This document shows positions 1 through 9,700 of a stretch of DNA of 40,355 nt, one piece after another. The first letter of the stretch is position 1; each line of letters begins with the position of its first letter. The stretch spans positions 1 to 40,355 of the forward strand of contig CALARU010000249.1 of the NCBI GenBank assembly GCA_937888715.1. Reading direction: 5' to 3'. This stretch comes from an uncultured Planctomycetaceae bacterium (lineage in GTDB: Bacteria; Planctomycetota; Planctomycetia; Gemmatales; Gemmataceae). Position numbers and translations under genes: made by a program. Below the pieces are notes generated by a model, which was not told the DNA's origin, ran no database searches, and worked only from the letters and a program-made list of their open reading frames with translations.

Positions 1-443
1 TTTCGAGCCCTGCCTTCAAAGGTGACGAGGCATTCCCCAAAGAATTCACAGGCGATGGTGATGGTGTTTCCCCTCCTTTAGAGTGGAAGGGCGCACCAGA
101 AGGAACGAAGTTTTATGCGCTCACCCTTTGGCACATCCCAGGGCCAGGCGATGAAAAATCGTACTGGGTTATTTACAATATTCCTGCTTCGGTTAATAGC
201 TTGCCCAAGAATTCGATGAGCATCGGCAAGGATGGATTTAACGACAAAAATCGTACAGGCTATGATCCCATGAAATCCAAAGGCCCAGGCGCTAAACAAT
301 ACAACATTACGATTTACGCTTTATCCGCAGAACCCAAATTCAACAAAGAGAAAGTTACCCGCGCAGAATTGCTTTCAGCTATCAAGGGTATTTCTTTAGC
401 AAAATCCACCCTCACCTATAATTACGAACGAGGCGGAAAGTGA
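1..443 (+). CDS. PEBP/YbhB-YbcL family protein, 3' part (5' end outside window)
   Basis: The open frame runs in from the window edge (codons in phase from base 3) and stops at 441-443, giving about 146 residues. The visible part starts with the PEBP signature FTGDGDGVSPPLEW, followed by a YWVIYNIP strand and a GPGAKQYNITIYAL segment. The last corresponds to the PPxGxHRYxFxxYAL region of YbhB/YbcL (Raf-kinase-inhibitor-like) proteins. These are small beta-sandwich proteins that bind phosphate-like anions; the bacterial ones mostly have no proven role. The usual HRY is replaced by KQY, so the anion pocket may differ. The missing N-terminus prevents judging whether it is secreted. It converges on the minus-strand DUF1552 gene with only 12 bases between the two stop codons, and I see no clear terminator there. 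Confidence 0.85.
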   Translation, partial: SSPAFKGDEAFPKEFTGDGDGVSPPLEWKGAPEGTKFYALTLWHIPGPGDEKSYWVIYNIPASVNSLPKNSMSIGKDGFNDKNRTGYDPMKSKGPGAKQYNITIYALSAEPKFNKEKVTRAELLSAIKGISLAKSTLTYNYERGGK

Positions 444-455
444 TTGTAATTAAGA

Positions 456-1727
456 TTAACCCAAATCATTAAGGGCGCCCGTGCTTGCGCCAAATTTCTC
501 GGTCTCGATCCCCATTTTTTGCAGCATTCTTACATAAAGGTTAGACAGTTGGTAATTGTTCTTTTGGTCAAACGCCAGATGGCCCTTATGTTTGAATCCA
601 CCTCCCGCAAGAAAAACGGGCAGATTATCTGCAGAATGGGCAGATGCATCTCCCAAACTGCTTCCAATTAATACCTGTGTGCTATCTAACAAAGTTTTTC
701 CAGCTTCATTTGTAGCTACAAGCTTATCCAGAAATCCTGCAAAGTTCTGGTATTCTTTTTCCTCATAGCGAGCAAATTGCTCAATTTTTGCAGGGTCTTT
801 TCCGTGGTGTGATGCATCATGATGACCAATGTTAAGATCAGGGATATTTTGCTGCCCCTGCTCGCCCAATCCCAATACAACCACTCGGGTTGAATCGGTC
901 TGCAATGCCAGATGTATCAAGCTATACCATTGCTGCTGGCTAGCAACCCAATGCTCCGATTGCTCAAACTGCTTTGTAGTTGCTTCTACTTTAGGTTTTG
1001 GCTTAGATACCCAAGCTTCATCCTGAAGCAACATTTTTTCCGCTTCACGAATTGAAGATGCCAAAAGCTCAAGCCTTCTCTTATCAGCAGAACCTAAATT
1101 TGCACTCAAGGTTTTTAATTGGCTTCTCATGCCATCAAGAATACTTCTGCCATATTCCAATCTTTTGATTTCTCTAGCTATTTCATCTGGCGTTCCATCG
1201 ATAAACAACCTTCGGAACAAATTAGCTTTGCTTCTTTCCCAAGGTACGGGAACACCTTTACTATTCCAAGAAAGTGAAGCGCAATTAGCAGTGTTAAGGG
1301 TGAGCCCAGGAACCCTAGTCTGGTGACCGAACTTTTCAGCAACCAATTGATCAATTGAAATAGTGTTGTGAATATCATCCGCACGAGCCAACCCTTCAGG
1401 GGAAACACCAGTAAACATCGCAGATTCCGTATGGTGGGAATTAGGGTAACCCTTGTGCGATATTCCTGAAATCACTGTAAGATGTTTTTTGTGAGCCTGT
1501 AGCGGTTTAAGATACCTTGTAGGTTCGTAATCCATCCCTACTTTTTCAGGTACAAGAAAAGGGTGGTAGGTCCCTAAGGGGCGGTGGATCAATACCATCC
1601 TAGTGGGAATGCCAGACTCAGATTTTGTACCTGCATTTGTTTTTTCAGGCACCATAGCGTCAAGTAATGGCAGACTTAATGAAACAGCACCTGCCTTGAT
1701 AAATGAACGACGCGTTAGCTTTGCCAT
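456..1727 (-). CDS. DUF1552 domain protein, probably Tat-secreted
   Basis: The product is about 423 residues if translation starts at the ATG at 1727. I prefer this start because it gives a leader with TRRSFIKAG followed by a hydrophobic stretch (twin-arginine type), and an AAGGGA Shine-Dalgarno sequence lies just upstream. A longer frame from 1778 would overlap the preceding gene and hide the leader. The mature protein begins with RMVLIHRPLGTYHPFL and continues with GISHKGYPNSHHTESAMFTG, both typical of DUF1552. The family is expanded in planctomycetes and some verrucomicrobia, is nearly always encoded after a DUF1592 gene, and has no established reaction. Here it is the last gene of a DUF1501-DUF1592-DUF1552 set, 13 bases after the DUF1592 stop. 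A periplasmic location is inferred from the leader. The length matches the family. Confidence 0.9.
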   Translation of the reverse strand: MAKLTRRSFIKAGAVSLSLPLLDAMVPEKTNAGTKSESGIPTRMVLIHRPLGTYHPFLVPEKVGMDYEPTRYLKPLQAHKKHLTVISGISHKGYPNSHHTESAMFTGVSPEGLARADDIHNTISIDQLVAEKFGHQTRVPGLTLNTANCASLSWNSKGVPVPWERSKANLFRRLFIDGTPDEIAREIKRLEYGRSILDGMRSQLKTLSANLGSADKRRLELLASSIREAEKMLLQDEAWVSKPKPKVEATTKQFEQSEHWVASQQQWYSLIHLALQTDSTRVVVLGLGEQGQQNIPDLNIGHHDASHHGKDPAKIEQFARYEEKEYQNFAGFLDKLVATNEAGKTLLDSTQVLIGSSLGDASAHSADNLPVFLAGGGFKHKGHLAFDQKNNYQLSNLYVRMLQKMGIETEKFGASTGALNDLG

Positions 1728-1740
1728 TTGTAATCCCTTT

Positions 1741-4290
1741 TTATTTGGTTTTAAAAACCCTGCTTTGTACAACTTCATGCACTAAAGAGCGAAAAGCGTG
1801 ATTCTCTTTCTTGGTCAAACCAAGTATTTGCTCTATTACTTCACGATCCGAATACTGCAATGTAGCGCCTGTAGAATAAACCAAAAGTTTACCTGCAAGA
1901 TTCCTTGCTATCTGATCGTTATCCAGAAGAACAATCTTTTTGTAATCATCAATATTTGAAAAATGTTCGCCTTTATGGGTATCGCCAGAAGCTTCGACGG
2001 GCTTTGCCATCCAGACTTTTCGGCCTGGATAATTTTTCAACTCCACATATTTATTGCCATCGCCACCTTGCTTGGTCCTGTAAAAATCCCTCCAACCACC
2101 GATTACATCAAAATTTTCTAGGGCAAAGCCCGGGGGATCGATCTTAACATGGCAAGAAGCACAGACTTCTACTGTCTTGTGTTTCTCAAGTTGTTGGCGA
2201 ATGGTGACAGCGCCTCTGATATCAGGTTCAATAGCGGCAACATCGGGAGGGGGAGGGGCTGGAGGAAGCCCAAGAATTCGTTCAATCACCCACACTCCCC
2301 GCTTGACCGGAGAAGTATAGGTGGCATTCGTGGAAAGCTTTAAAACACTGGCATGAGTGATAATTCCTCCCCGGTGTGACCCAACAGGAAGTTCGACTTT
2401 CCGTAAATCCATACCAACCACGCCATCGATTCCATAATGTTTTGCAAGCCTTTCATTCAGCATGGTCCAAGATGAATCAAAAAAGGAAGCTGCTGGAAGG
2501 TTTTCATCCAAGACTTTCTGAAAGAATTTTTTTGTTTCTTCGGGCATAGACCAGGCTAGCTTGTCATCAAATTCCCCGTACATGTTGTCGGGTTTCATCT
2601 CATGGATTTTGCGAAGATCAAGCCATTGACCTGTGAAGCTTTCTGTAAATCGATTTGATTTTGGGTGTTTCAAAAGCCTTTCGGTTTGTTCCCTTAAAAT
2701 ATTAGGCTTCTTTAATTCTCCCCGTTTCGCAATTTCCAATAATTCATCATCAGGCATTGAATCCCAGATAAAATAAGACAATCTGGATGCCAGCGCATGA
2801 TCATCGAGCGCCCCGGGTTTTTCAATAAGCATCAAAAAGTAAGGAGAACAAAGAACCGATTTGTAAATCTTTGGTAATACAACCTCGAGAGGTTCCCCCT
2901 TGTCAAGCATTTCATGAGCCGAACCAATATAAGTGCCAAATAACTCTTCAGAAACAGTGGATCGAAAGGCCCGGGGAATGAATTCACGAATCAAACGGGT
3001 GGCATCAGCCTTTGGGTCTTTGCTGATCATTCTAAGACGGTTATGGGGCTTGGAAAATTCCCCCGCATTCCATTTGCTCCAGTCAGTTTTGATGGTTTTT
3101 CCTGCAAGTGTGTCTGCATAAAAAAGATTGGGTACCCTAGGCAAACCACCAAAAAACTGCTGGTAACCCCTGCCTGCATCTAATGGCCCTTCAAGTTCAA
3201 TCCAATCCACTGCAAGTCCAGGCCCATTAAAATCCGGGGCTACAGGTTGGTCTTTTAATTGTTTCTTTAATTCAGAAAAAAAAGGCAATCCCATGCCTTC
3301 AAGATATATTTGTTCGCCCCGGGGTAACCCAACTTCAACTTCGATTACACGCTTTTTGTTTGCAGGTGCATCTTGAATTGAAATTACATGTTCCAGTTTT
3401 TCATGAGCAAACCTATCGGAACTTATTTTTCCCATTAGCACCGGAATGGGTTTCCCATCCGTATTTAGTGCGCTTACTGATGCACGGATTTTATATCTTC
3501 CGGGAAGCGGTGTCTGTATCGTGGTCACGCTGCCATGCTTGTACAAGGTTGCACACAAAACAATTGTATCGCCTTCAAAACGAACAAATGGCTCGGTTCC
3601 CTGTCGATTAGGCTTGGGCCTGCTTTCCAAATATTCTTTCCCACTCCAGCGTTTTACCAACGGATTCATAAGGACAATATCGTTTGGGAACAAGGCTTCA
3701 AGCGCGCGGTCTGCAGCAAGTTGGTAACGGACTAGATGAGTCGCAGAAATTTCCAACCCACTGCTGATTTTGTCAAACCCAGCAACTAGGTTGTCTTCGG
3801 GCAGCAAGTCTTTCAAAGGTATTTGAATTCCGAGGAGGTCGTGAAGGGTGTTTTCATATTCCGATCGGTTTAATCTGCGCACTAAAACGCGCCCTTCCAA
3901 GCCCTGCCTTTCGATATAAGCCTTCTTCAACCTGCCATCAATCCAAGAAAGAAATTCCTTCCGGTCTGCAACTGAAGGTTGAACTTCTTTTGGAGGTGGC
4001 ATCTCATTATTTTGAATGCGGTCGTGAACCCGGGAAAGTTTCTCGAGCTTAGCAGGGTTGGAAAAGTCAATTTTGGAAACTTCGAGGGATAATGTCGCGC
4101 GCGGTTTGTCGCCCGAATGACAATCAAGGCAATGACTTTCTATAAAACTTTTTATTTTTGGAGGTATCTCGGCAGAGTCTGCCCAAGCATTGTTATTAAT
4201 GAAAAACAAAAGGAACCATGCGAGTACTATTAAAAGTACTTTCGAATCAGGCTCTAAAAATAATCTTCTGCAACCACCAACAATAGACAT
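1741..4290 (-). CDS. DUF1587/DUF1595/DUF1592/DUF1588/DUF1585 multidomain c-type cytochrome-like protein
   Basis: The 849-residue protein has a hydrophobic leader (about residues 17-37) and then a planctomycete cytochrome-c-like segment with CLDCH at 54-58. DUF1587 follows (RLNRSEYENTLHDLLG, about 137-152). A beta-rich section spans about 210-370. Next come DUF1595 and DUF1592 (about 425-620, including ASRLSYFIWDSMPDDELL), DUF1588 with PPAPPPPDVAAIEPDIRG and a second haem-type motif CASCH near 710, and C-terminal DUF1585. Both CxxCH motifs could bind covalent haem, so a periplasmic electron-transfer or redox-enzyme role is inferred; no reaction is known. The ATG at 4290 is preceded by AAGGGG at good spacing. 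It lies 66 bases after a DUF1501 gene and immediately before DUF1552, its usual partner. Order and length (about 850 residues) are normal for the family. Confidence 0.92.
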   Translation of the reverse strand: MSIVGGCRRLFLEPDSKVLLIVLAWFLLFFINNNAWADSAEIPPKIKSFIESHCLDCHSGDKPRATLSLEVSKIDFSNPAKLEKLSRVHDRIQNNEMPPPKEVQPSVADRKEFLSWIDGRLKKAYIERQGLEGRVLVRRLNRSEYENTLHDLLGIQIPLKDLLPEDNLVAGFDKISSGLEISATHLVRYQLAADRALEALFPNDIVLMNPLVKRWSGKEYLESRPKPNRQGTEPFVRFEGDTIVLCATLYKHGSVTTIQTPLPGRYKIRASVSALNTDGKPIPVLMGKISSDRFAHEKLEHVISIQDAPANKKRVIEVEVGLPRGEQIYLEGMGLPFFSELKKQLKDQPVAPDFNGPGLAVDWIELEGPLDAGRGYQQFFGGLPRVPNLFYADTLAGKTIKTDWSKWNAGEFSKPHNRLRMISKDPKADATRLIREFIPRAFRSTVSEELFGTYIGSAHEMLDKGEPLEVVLPKIYKSVLCSPYFLMLIEKPGALDDHALASRLSYFIWDSMPDDELLEIAKRGELKKPNILREQTERLLKHPKSNRFTESFTGQWLDLRKIHEMKPDNMYGEFDDKLAWSMPEETKKFFQKVLDENLPAASFFDSSWTMLNERLAKHYGIDGVVGMDLRKVELPVGSHRGGIITHASVLKLSTNATYTSPVKRGVWVIERILGLPPAPPPPDVAAIEPDIRGAVTIRQQLEKHKTVEVCASCHVKIDPPGFALENFDVIGGWRDFYRTKQGGDGNKYVELKNYPGRKVWMAKPVEASGDTHKGEHFSNIDDYKKIVLLDNDQIARNLAGKLLVYSTGATLQYSDREVIEQILGLTKKENHAFRSLVHEVVQSRVFKTK

Positions 4291-4356
4291 CCAAAGCCCC
4301 TTAAAATGCCAAATAATCAGGTTATTTATAGCTATGTTCGCATAGTCAAAGTTGAA

Positions 4357-5736
4357 TTAAATAATTTCTTCAATGACTTGTCCGCGGGCCAATGGGTGTG
4401 GGCGCCCGGAATTGTCCAGATAATTTGTCTGCGGATCTATCCCCAGATAATCATAAATAGTGGCAAGAAAATCATGCGGATCGTATCGCTTGGTTTTCGG
4501 GTTTTCGCCTTTCGAATTGGTGGCACCTACAATATCGCCACGCTTTTTCCCACCCCCCGAAATCAACACCGACATTGCACTAGGCCAGTGATCACGACCG
4601 ATGTTGCCATTTGCATTATGCTCCAGCCTTGGAGTTCTACCGAATTCACCTGTAACAACAAGCATCACTTTTTCGTCTAGGCCGCGTTCATGAAGGTCTT
4701 CAATAAGCGTTGTTACAATATGATCGTACCAAGGAAGGCGGGCTTTCATTGCTTTGTTCATATCCCAATTAACGGCATGATCATCCCAGTTGTAACCCTT
4801 GGCATCAGAACCATAAGGTTGACCACCGATATACACATTAACGAAATTAACACCCGACTCTACCAATCTGCGAGCCAATAATAAATCTTGGCCAAAACCA
4901 CAGGCATTATATCGATCCCGAAGCTTGATTTCTTCTTTGGAAATATCAAACGCAGTTGCAACCCTGCTGCTGGTTAACACATCAAATGCCTGCCTTTGGT
5001 ATTGGTTAACCGCATCCAATGCACCTGAATTATCAAGGTTTGCACGGAATTGATCAAACCCACTTAACAAATGCCTGCGGTCCCCGAATCGCAATGGATC
5101 GATTTTCAATTGCATCCCATCTGCACCCTGCGTCAATCCGTTGGAAGGATGAACATAATATTGGGGTACATCATACTTAGCACCAAAGAAACCTGGGCCA
5201 CGCCAAGGCGTAGAGGCCTTGAATGGGCCAACATTTACTGAAACTGGCATGCCATCTTTTAGCATCCCAAGGGAACGATAAATCGAGGTTTCCATTGCGG
5301 GAAAGTAGGAATAGCCATTGGCAGAACCGGGCATGTCATTTTTGTAACCGGTGCAAAGCCTGCGGGTGCCAAATCCATGGTCCGCTTCATCATGCGCAAG
5401 GCTTCTCAACAAAGTATACTTGTCTGCTATTTTTGCATGCTTGGGCAAAAGTTCGCATACATCAATACCCGGAACATTAGTATGAATGGGCGAAAAGTTT
5501 CCGCGAATTTCCGCAGGGGCATCGGGTTTCATGTCATAGGTTTCTAGGTGGCTTGGCCCTCCATGAACCCATAACACTATCACAGCACGATTTTTCTTTT
5601 CCGTTTGACCGGCCTGAGCTTGAAGTTGAAAAAGTTGAGGCAGTGATAAACCACCCAAACAAATAGAACCCACGCTAAGCATGGTACGCCTGTTGACTTT
5701 TTTATTACCACCTAGTGTGTTCACTAAATCTAACAT
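4357..5736 (-). CDS. DUF1501 protein (subtype with GGPSH / DMKPDAP motifs)
   Basis: The 459-residue protein has an N-terminal NRRTMLSVGSICLGGL stretch that looks like a weak twin-arginine leader. The core carries VHGGPSHLETYDMKPDAP, the RGNFSPIHTNVPGIDVCE segment, and near the C-terminus TGEFGRTP followed by GRDHWPSA and SGGGKKRG. DUF1501 has been placed in the alkaline-phosphatase/sulfatase-like superfamily; by analogy the His/Asp-rich motifs may bind metal, but no substrate is known. The start ATG at 5736 has AAAAGG upstream. It is the first gene of a three-gene minus-strand set with the DUF1592 and DUF1552 genes. Its usual T-F-D (DTFD) motif is ETYD here. DUF1501 next to DUF1592/DUF1552 is less typical than DUF1501 next to PSD1. 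Confidence 0.92.
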   Translation of the reverse strand: MLDLVNTLGGNKKVNRRTMLSVGSICLGGLSLPQLFQLQAQAGQTEKKNRAVIVLWVHGGPSHLETYDMKPDAPAEIRGNFSPIHTNVPGIDVCELLPKHAKIADKYTLLRSLAHDEADHGFGTRRLCTGYKNDMPGSANGYSYFPAMETSIYRSLGMLKDGMPVSVNVGPFKASTPWRGPGFFGAKYDVPQYYVHPSNGLTQGADGMQLKIDPLRFGDRRHLLSGFDQFRANLDNSGALDAVNQYQRQAFDVLTSSRVATAFDISKEEIKLRDRYNACGFGQDLLLARRLVESGVNFVNVYIGGQPYGSDAKGYNWDDHAVNWDMNKAMKARLPWYDHIVTTLIEDLHERGLDEKVMLVVTGEFGRTPRLEHNANGNIGRDHWPSAMSVLISGGGKKRGDIVGATNSKGENPKTKRYDPHDFLATIYDYLGIDPQTNYLDNSGRPHPLARGQVIEEII

Positions 5737-5837
5737 GATTCAACCTTTTATGTGATAGCATCAACCTCTGGCAGGATGTTAAGACTATACCATATTCCAA
5801 AAGGAATTCACAAGATTGTAGCAATATAAGATGGGGA

Positions 5838-6635
5838 TTATTTCCTAGGCAGGGAGTAGGGCCATTCTTTTTCCCTAAACCACTTGGTCAAAATGAACTT
5901 TTCGCCTTTGACCACTGGCTCGCCCGCATGGGAGGATTCCGGGATCATGACCCCATTGTTAGTATTTTCCCACAGGATTAATTTGCCTGCTGTTGGTGTC
6001 ATGGCCTGTGCAATTGCAGGAAAACCCGTTGCGCCGCCCTCTTCAACATCATTGAGATAAATCATTGCGGTCCATGGGCGGTTGCCATAATACTGAACCG
6101 TTTCTTTATCCGAAGTGAAGGCGTCAAAGTGCTGTTTGAATTCCTGACCAGGCTTATACCACTGACCTTGAATTGGTTCGGAATAAAGTAGTTCGATTCC
6201 TGCCAACAGTTGAACTTTATCTTCAATTTCAAGGATGGGTGAGAAATCATAGCCGGGGTTTTGAAAGTAAGCAGTCATGCTGGTTCTGCTGGTATCGTAA
6301 GCGGTTTCCTTATCAGAACCAACGGTGGAGGGGTTGGCAGAAAAGCGAATCATATCGCATGCAATCTTGCATTGTTGGGGGTCTACAAAATTCTTGATCT
6401 CGAAAATATTGAAGGTTGGATGCAACCTATTAACGCTTTGAAGAGATTCTATTTTCGCAGGGTCGATTTTTACCGGGCACGATCTGAATAAATCAGGCAG
6501 TTCTAACTCAGCTTTAATGGCTTCGATATCAAACCGGTGTTGCATCAGAGTTTTTGCAACTTCAAGCTTGTGGATACCCAACCCGAGATTTTCCTTAACC
6601 CAAGCCTTCCAACTCTGATCCAATTGCTTTTGCAT
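5838..6635 (-). CDS. 2OG-Fe(II) oxygenase, prolyl-4-hydroxylase-like
   Basis: The 265-residue protein has a double-stranded beta-helix dioxygenase domain in its C-terminal two thirds. The iron ligands are visible as His169 and Asp171 (FKQHFDAF) and His236 in SSHAGEPV. Lys246, ten residues after the distal His, is placed to bind the 2-oxoglutarate carboxylate. YLNDVEEGGATGFP matches the conserved P4H strand. The N-terminal ~60 residues (LGIHKLEVAKTLMQHRFDIEAI) form a helical region often seen in bacterial P4H proteins. There is no signal peptide, so it is probably cytoplasmic. Bacterial members hydroxylate prolyl or other residues of proteins; the target here is unknown. The ATG at 6635 has AAAGGCG upstream. 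It stands alone between the helicase gene and the DUF1501 set, with about 100 bases on each side. Confidence 0.88.
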   Translation of the reverse strand: MQKQLDQSWKAWVKENLGLGIHKLEVAKTLMQHRFDIEAIKAELELPDLFRSCPVKIDPAKIESLQSVNRLHPTFNIFEIKNFVDPQQCKIACDMIRFSANPSTVGSDKETAYDTSRTSMTAYFQNPGYDFSPILEIEDKVQLLAGIELLYSEPIQGQWYKPGQEFKQHFDAFTSDKETVQYYGNRPWTAMIYLNDVEEGGATGFPAIAQAMTPTAGKLILWENTNNGVMIPESSHAGEPVVKGEKFILTKWFREKEWPYSLPRK

Positions 6636-6743
6636 GAAAACGCCTTTACCTGATTTATTTGGATGAACTCAACTTATTTTCCCTGATCTGATTGTACCTA
6701 ACAAAGGCATTTTCATCCAGATGCAATCACCGCAAAGGTTTGA

Positions 6744-9700
6744 CTACCCGCCCACCCGCTTTTCTTCAAGCAATTCAGCAGGCATATCATTTTCGAGTTC
6801 CCAAACGAAAGAGATTGGGCGCTCTCCTTCGAATTTAACTTGATTGGCTCTGCCTAAAAACTGGAATGGCACTGTGAGCGTTTCTGTTTTTCTGTTGATT
6901 CTAACAAAGAGAAAAATTTGATACCCCAGCTCCTTGTGATGAATCATGTTTTGCCCGTCAGAATGCTTTTGTAGGGTATTCGATTGGGATTCCCAATGGA
7001 ACAACCTCTCATTGATGGGGTAATCCTTGTACATGGTAGATGCTGAAAATTCATTTTCTATTTTGTTAGTGGTGATAAGCAATGCATAAGATTTTTTTAA
7101 AGGAAAGTGCAGTACCCCAACACCCTTTTGTGTGTTTTTGCTGAACGTATCAATGCCAAAAGCTGCTTGGATTTCGTCATTGCCGTAATGAGCATGCAAT
7201 TCCAAAGGCAATCCTTCGTAATCACTATCTTTTTTAATAAGTGATCTTTCCTGACTAAAGGAAGCGATTTCGGAAATATCATTGCAGAAATTAGGATTAG
7301 CTTTCAATCGTAGAAAAGAATCCTCCAATGTTTGCATTCCCATTTTAGAACCACTTTGACCCCATACCAAGGAATGCAGCATACAAGAGGCAGCGCCCGA
7401 AGGAACTGGTGTATTGGAAAGAACCAAATCTTTAAGCCTTTGCAGGTGCTTGATTCCGGAAGATTGGCAAATCCTTCCCAGCGTAATTTTTAAAGCCTCA
7501 GCATCGGCATCCGTTACTTTGGGAATAATATTTGCTGCCGCTTTCCATTCACACCAAGGCTTCATCGCCAAGACTTTTTCAGGCATCAAGTCATGGTGCT
7601 TGAAATAATTTGCAAACGTAAGCTGTAAACCTGTTTCGTGTTCAAATGCTTTCAGCGTTTCAGGAATATAATTTTTAAGGTTTGAATATGCAGCCTTGAT
7701 GTTTTGCAGAACCAAAGCCATGGCTTGTTTTTCCATCTGGATAATACAGCCAGGTGGAAGATGCGGAAAACCCGCCAAGACTTCTTTTTCTATATTAAAT
7801 CGCCTGCTTGGAAGCAGTGCTGCGAACTTGCGATCAATCCTGTAACGCCTATGCATTTGCGCAACAAAATCCAAAACCAGCAAGCATTCCTTGTGTGTTG
7901 AAGCAGAGTGCCTTAGGCCACGACCCAATTGTTGCAAATATACCGTTAAACTATCGGTCGGCCTTAAAAATAGCACGAGGTTGACTTCGGGTATATCAAC
8001 GCCCTCATTAAAAAGATCAACTGTAAATATAAAATTGATCGTTCCCTGCCTCAATGCTTGAACAGCATTCTTACGATCTTCATCAAGGCTTTGCGAATGA
8101 AGCGCAAGCGAAGGCAGGCCCTTATTGTTAAATTCTTGAGCCATGAATTCTGCATGTTTCACAGATACGCAAAAAGCAAGCCCTTTGTAAGACTGAATGT
8201 CCCCTAGGCAATAAAGATCAAGCGCCCTGAAGATTGCATCAGTTCTTTGCTTTGCTGAGGAAGGATTATTGACATAAGCTTTTTCCAATTCCGATTGGGA
8301 GTATTTGCCTTTCTCCCAAAATTTCTCATCACTAATATTCACAGGATCAGCAACGCAGAAGTATTGGAAAGGGCAAAGAAGTTTTTCCTCTAAAGCCTCG
8401 GGAAGGCGCAATTCAGCAGCAACTCGGTCATTAAAATACTTGAGGATGTTTTCGCCATCCATGCGCTCTGGGGTTGCAGTGAGACCTAACAAAATCTTCG
8501 GTTTAAAAAACCCGAATATTCCTTGGTAGCTAGATGCCGCACTATGATGAACTTCATCCACCACGATGTATTCGTAATAATCGCTTGGGAGCGTATTCCA
8601 AAGTTCTCTTGCATGAAAAGTTTGCACAGTACAAAAAAGATGATCCATGTTAGCAGGGTCAGGCCTGCCCCCACCCAACTGGCTGGCAAAGTTCGCATCC
8701 TTTAAAACAATCCTGAAAGTATCAAGGCTTTGCGTAAGAATTTCATCCCGATGAGCAAGGAACAATAATTTTGGCCTTCTGCCTTGATTGCTTCCTACAA
8801 ACCTCCGGTAATCGAGCGCTGCTATTACTGTTTTTCCTGTTCCTGTTGCAGCAATAACTAGATTCTTGAATGAGCCGCGGAGCATTCTTTCCGCTTCAAG
8901 GTTTTCAAGGATTCGATTTTGAAAAGGGTACGCATTAACATCCATGAATTTGGATTGGGAAAATGAATTTACTCGTATGCCGCTAATATCCAAGGCTTCT
9001 TGAAGTTTTTTCTTATCAACTCCTTGCCTGTAATGGCTAAAAATTTGGCTATTCCAATAGCCTTCAAACTCCGCTTCAAATTTCTTGATAATATCGGGAA
9101 GGTCTTGGCTGGTTACTTTGAGGTTCCATTCCAACCCCTCACGCATGGCAGGGTCCGACATATTCGATGAGCCAACATAAGCCGTTGAAAAACCGCTATT
9201 TCGATGGAAGTAGTAAGCCTTTGCATGAAGCCTAGTATGTTTCTTATCGAACGATATTTTCAATTGCACATTTGAATATTTTGCAAGGTTTTCAATTGCT
9301 TCAAGCTGGGTTGCCCCGAGATAAGTGGTGGTGATAATTCTTACGGGAACCTTACGATCTTGCAGAATATCAAAGCCTTTGCGCAGCAACCTAAAACCCG
9401 AATTAAGAATAAAGGACACTAGGATATCTAGGCGATCTGCTGATTCCATTTCGGCAATAAGCTCATTAAAAAGCTGTGGACCATTACGGGAACCAGTAAA
9501 AAGCGAACTTTGCACCAAAGATGTAACAGGTACAGCGGGTTTTTCGTTTTGACCTGTTCGGAGGATCGCCTCTAGTAATTTACATTTGTCGTCCAGTAAT
9601 TTGTCATCATCGACCTGTGGATCCCACTTTTCAACTTCTGTAAGCACTTTATTAAATAAAAGAACCTGCTGTTGGATAGCATCATCCCCTTCAATACTTT

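Noticed and set aside
1728-1778. Upstream start for the DUF1552 gene at 1778
   Set aside because: It would overlap the DUF1592 stop and put a basic extension ahead of the twin-arginine leader; the ATG at 1727 has a good RBS.
2238-2270. G-rich stretch that looked like a low-complexity repeat
   Set aside because: It encodes the proline-rich PPAPPPPDV segment that is normal for DUF1588 proteins.
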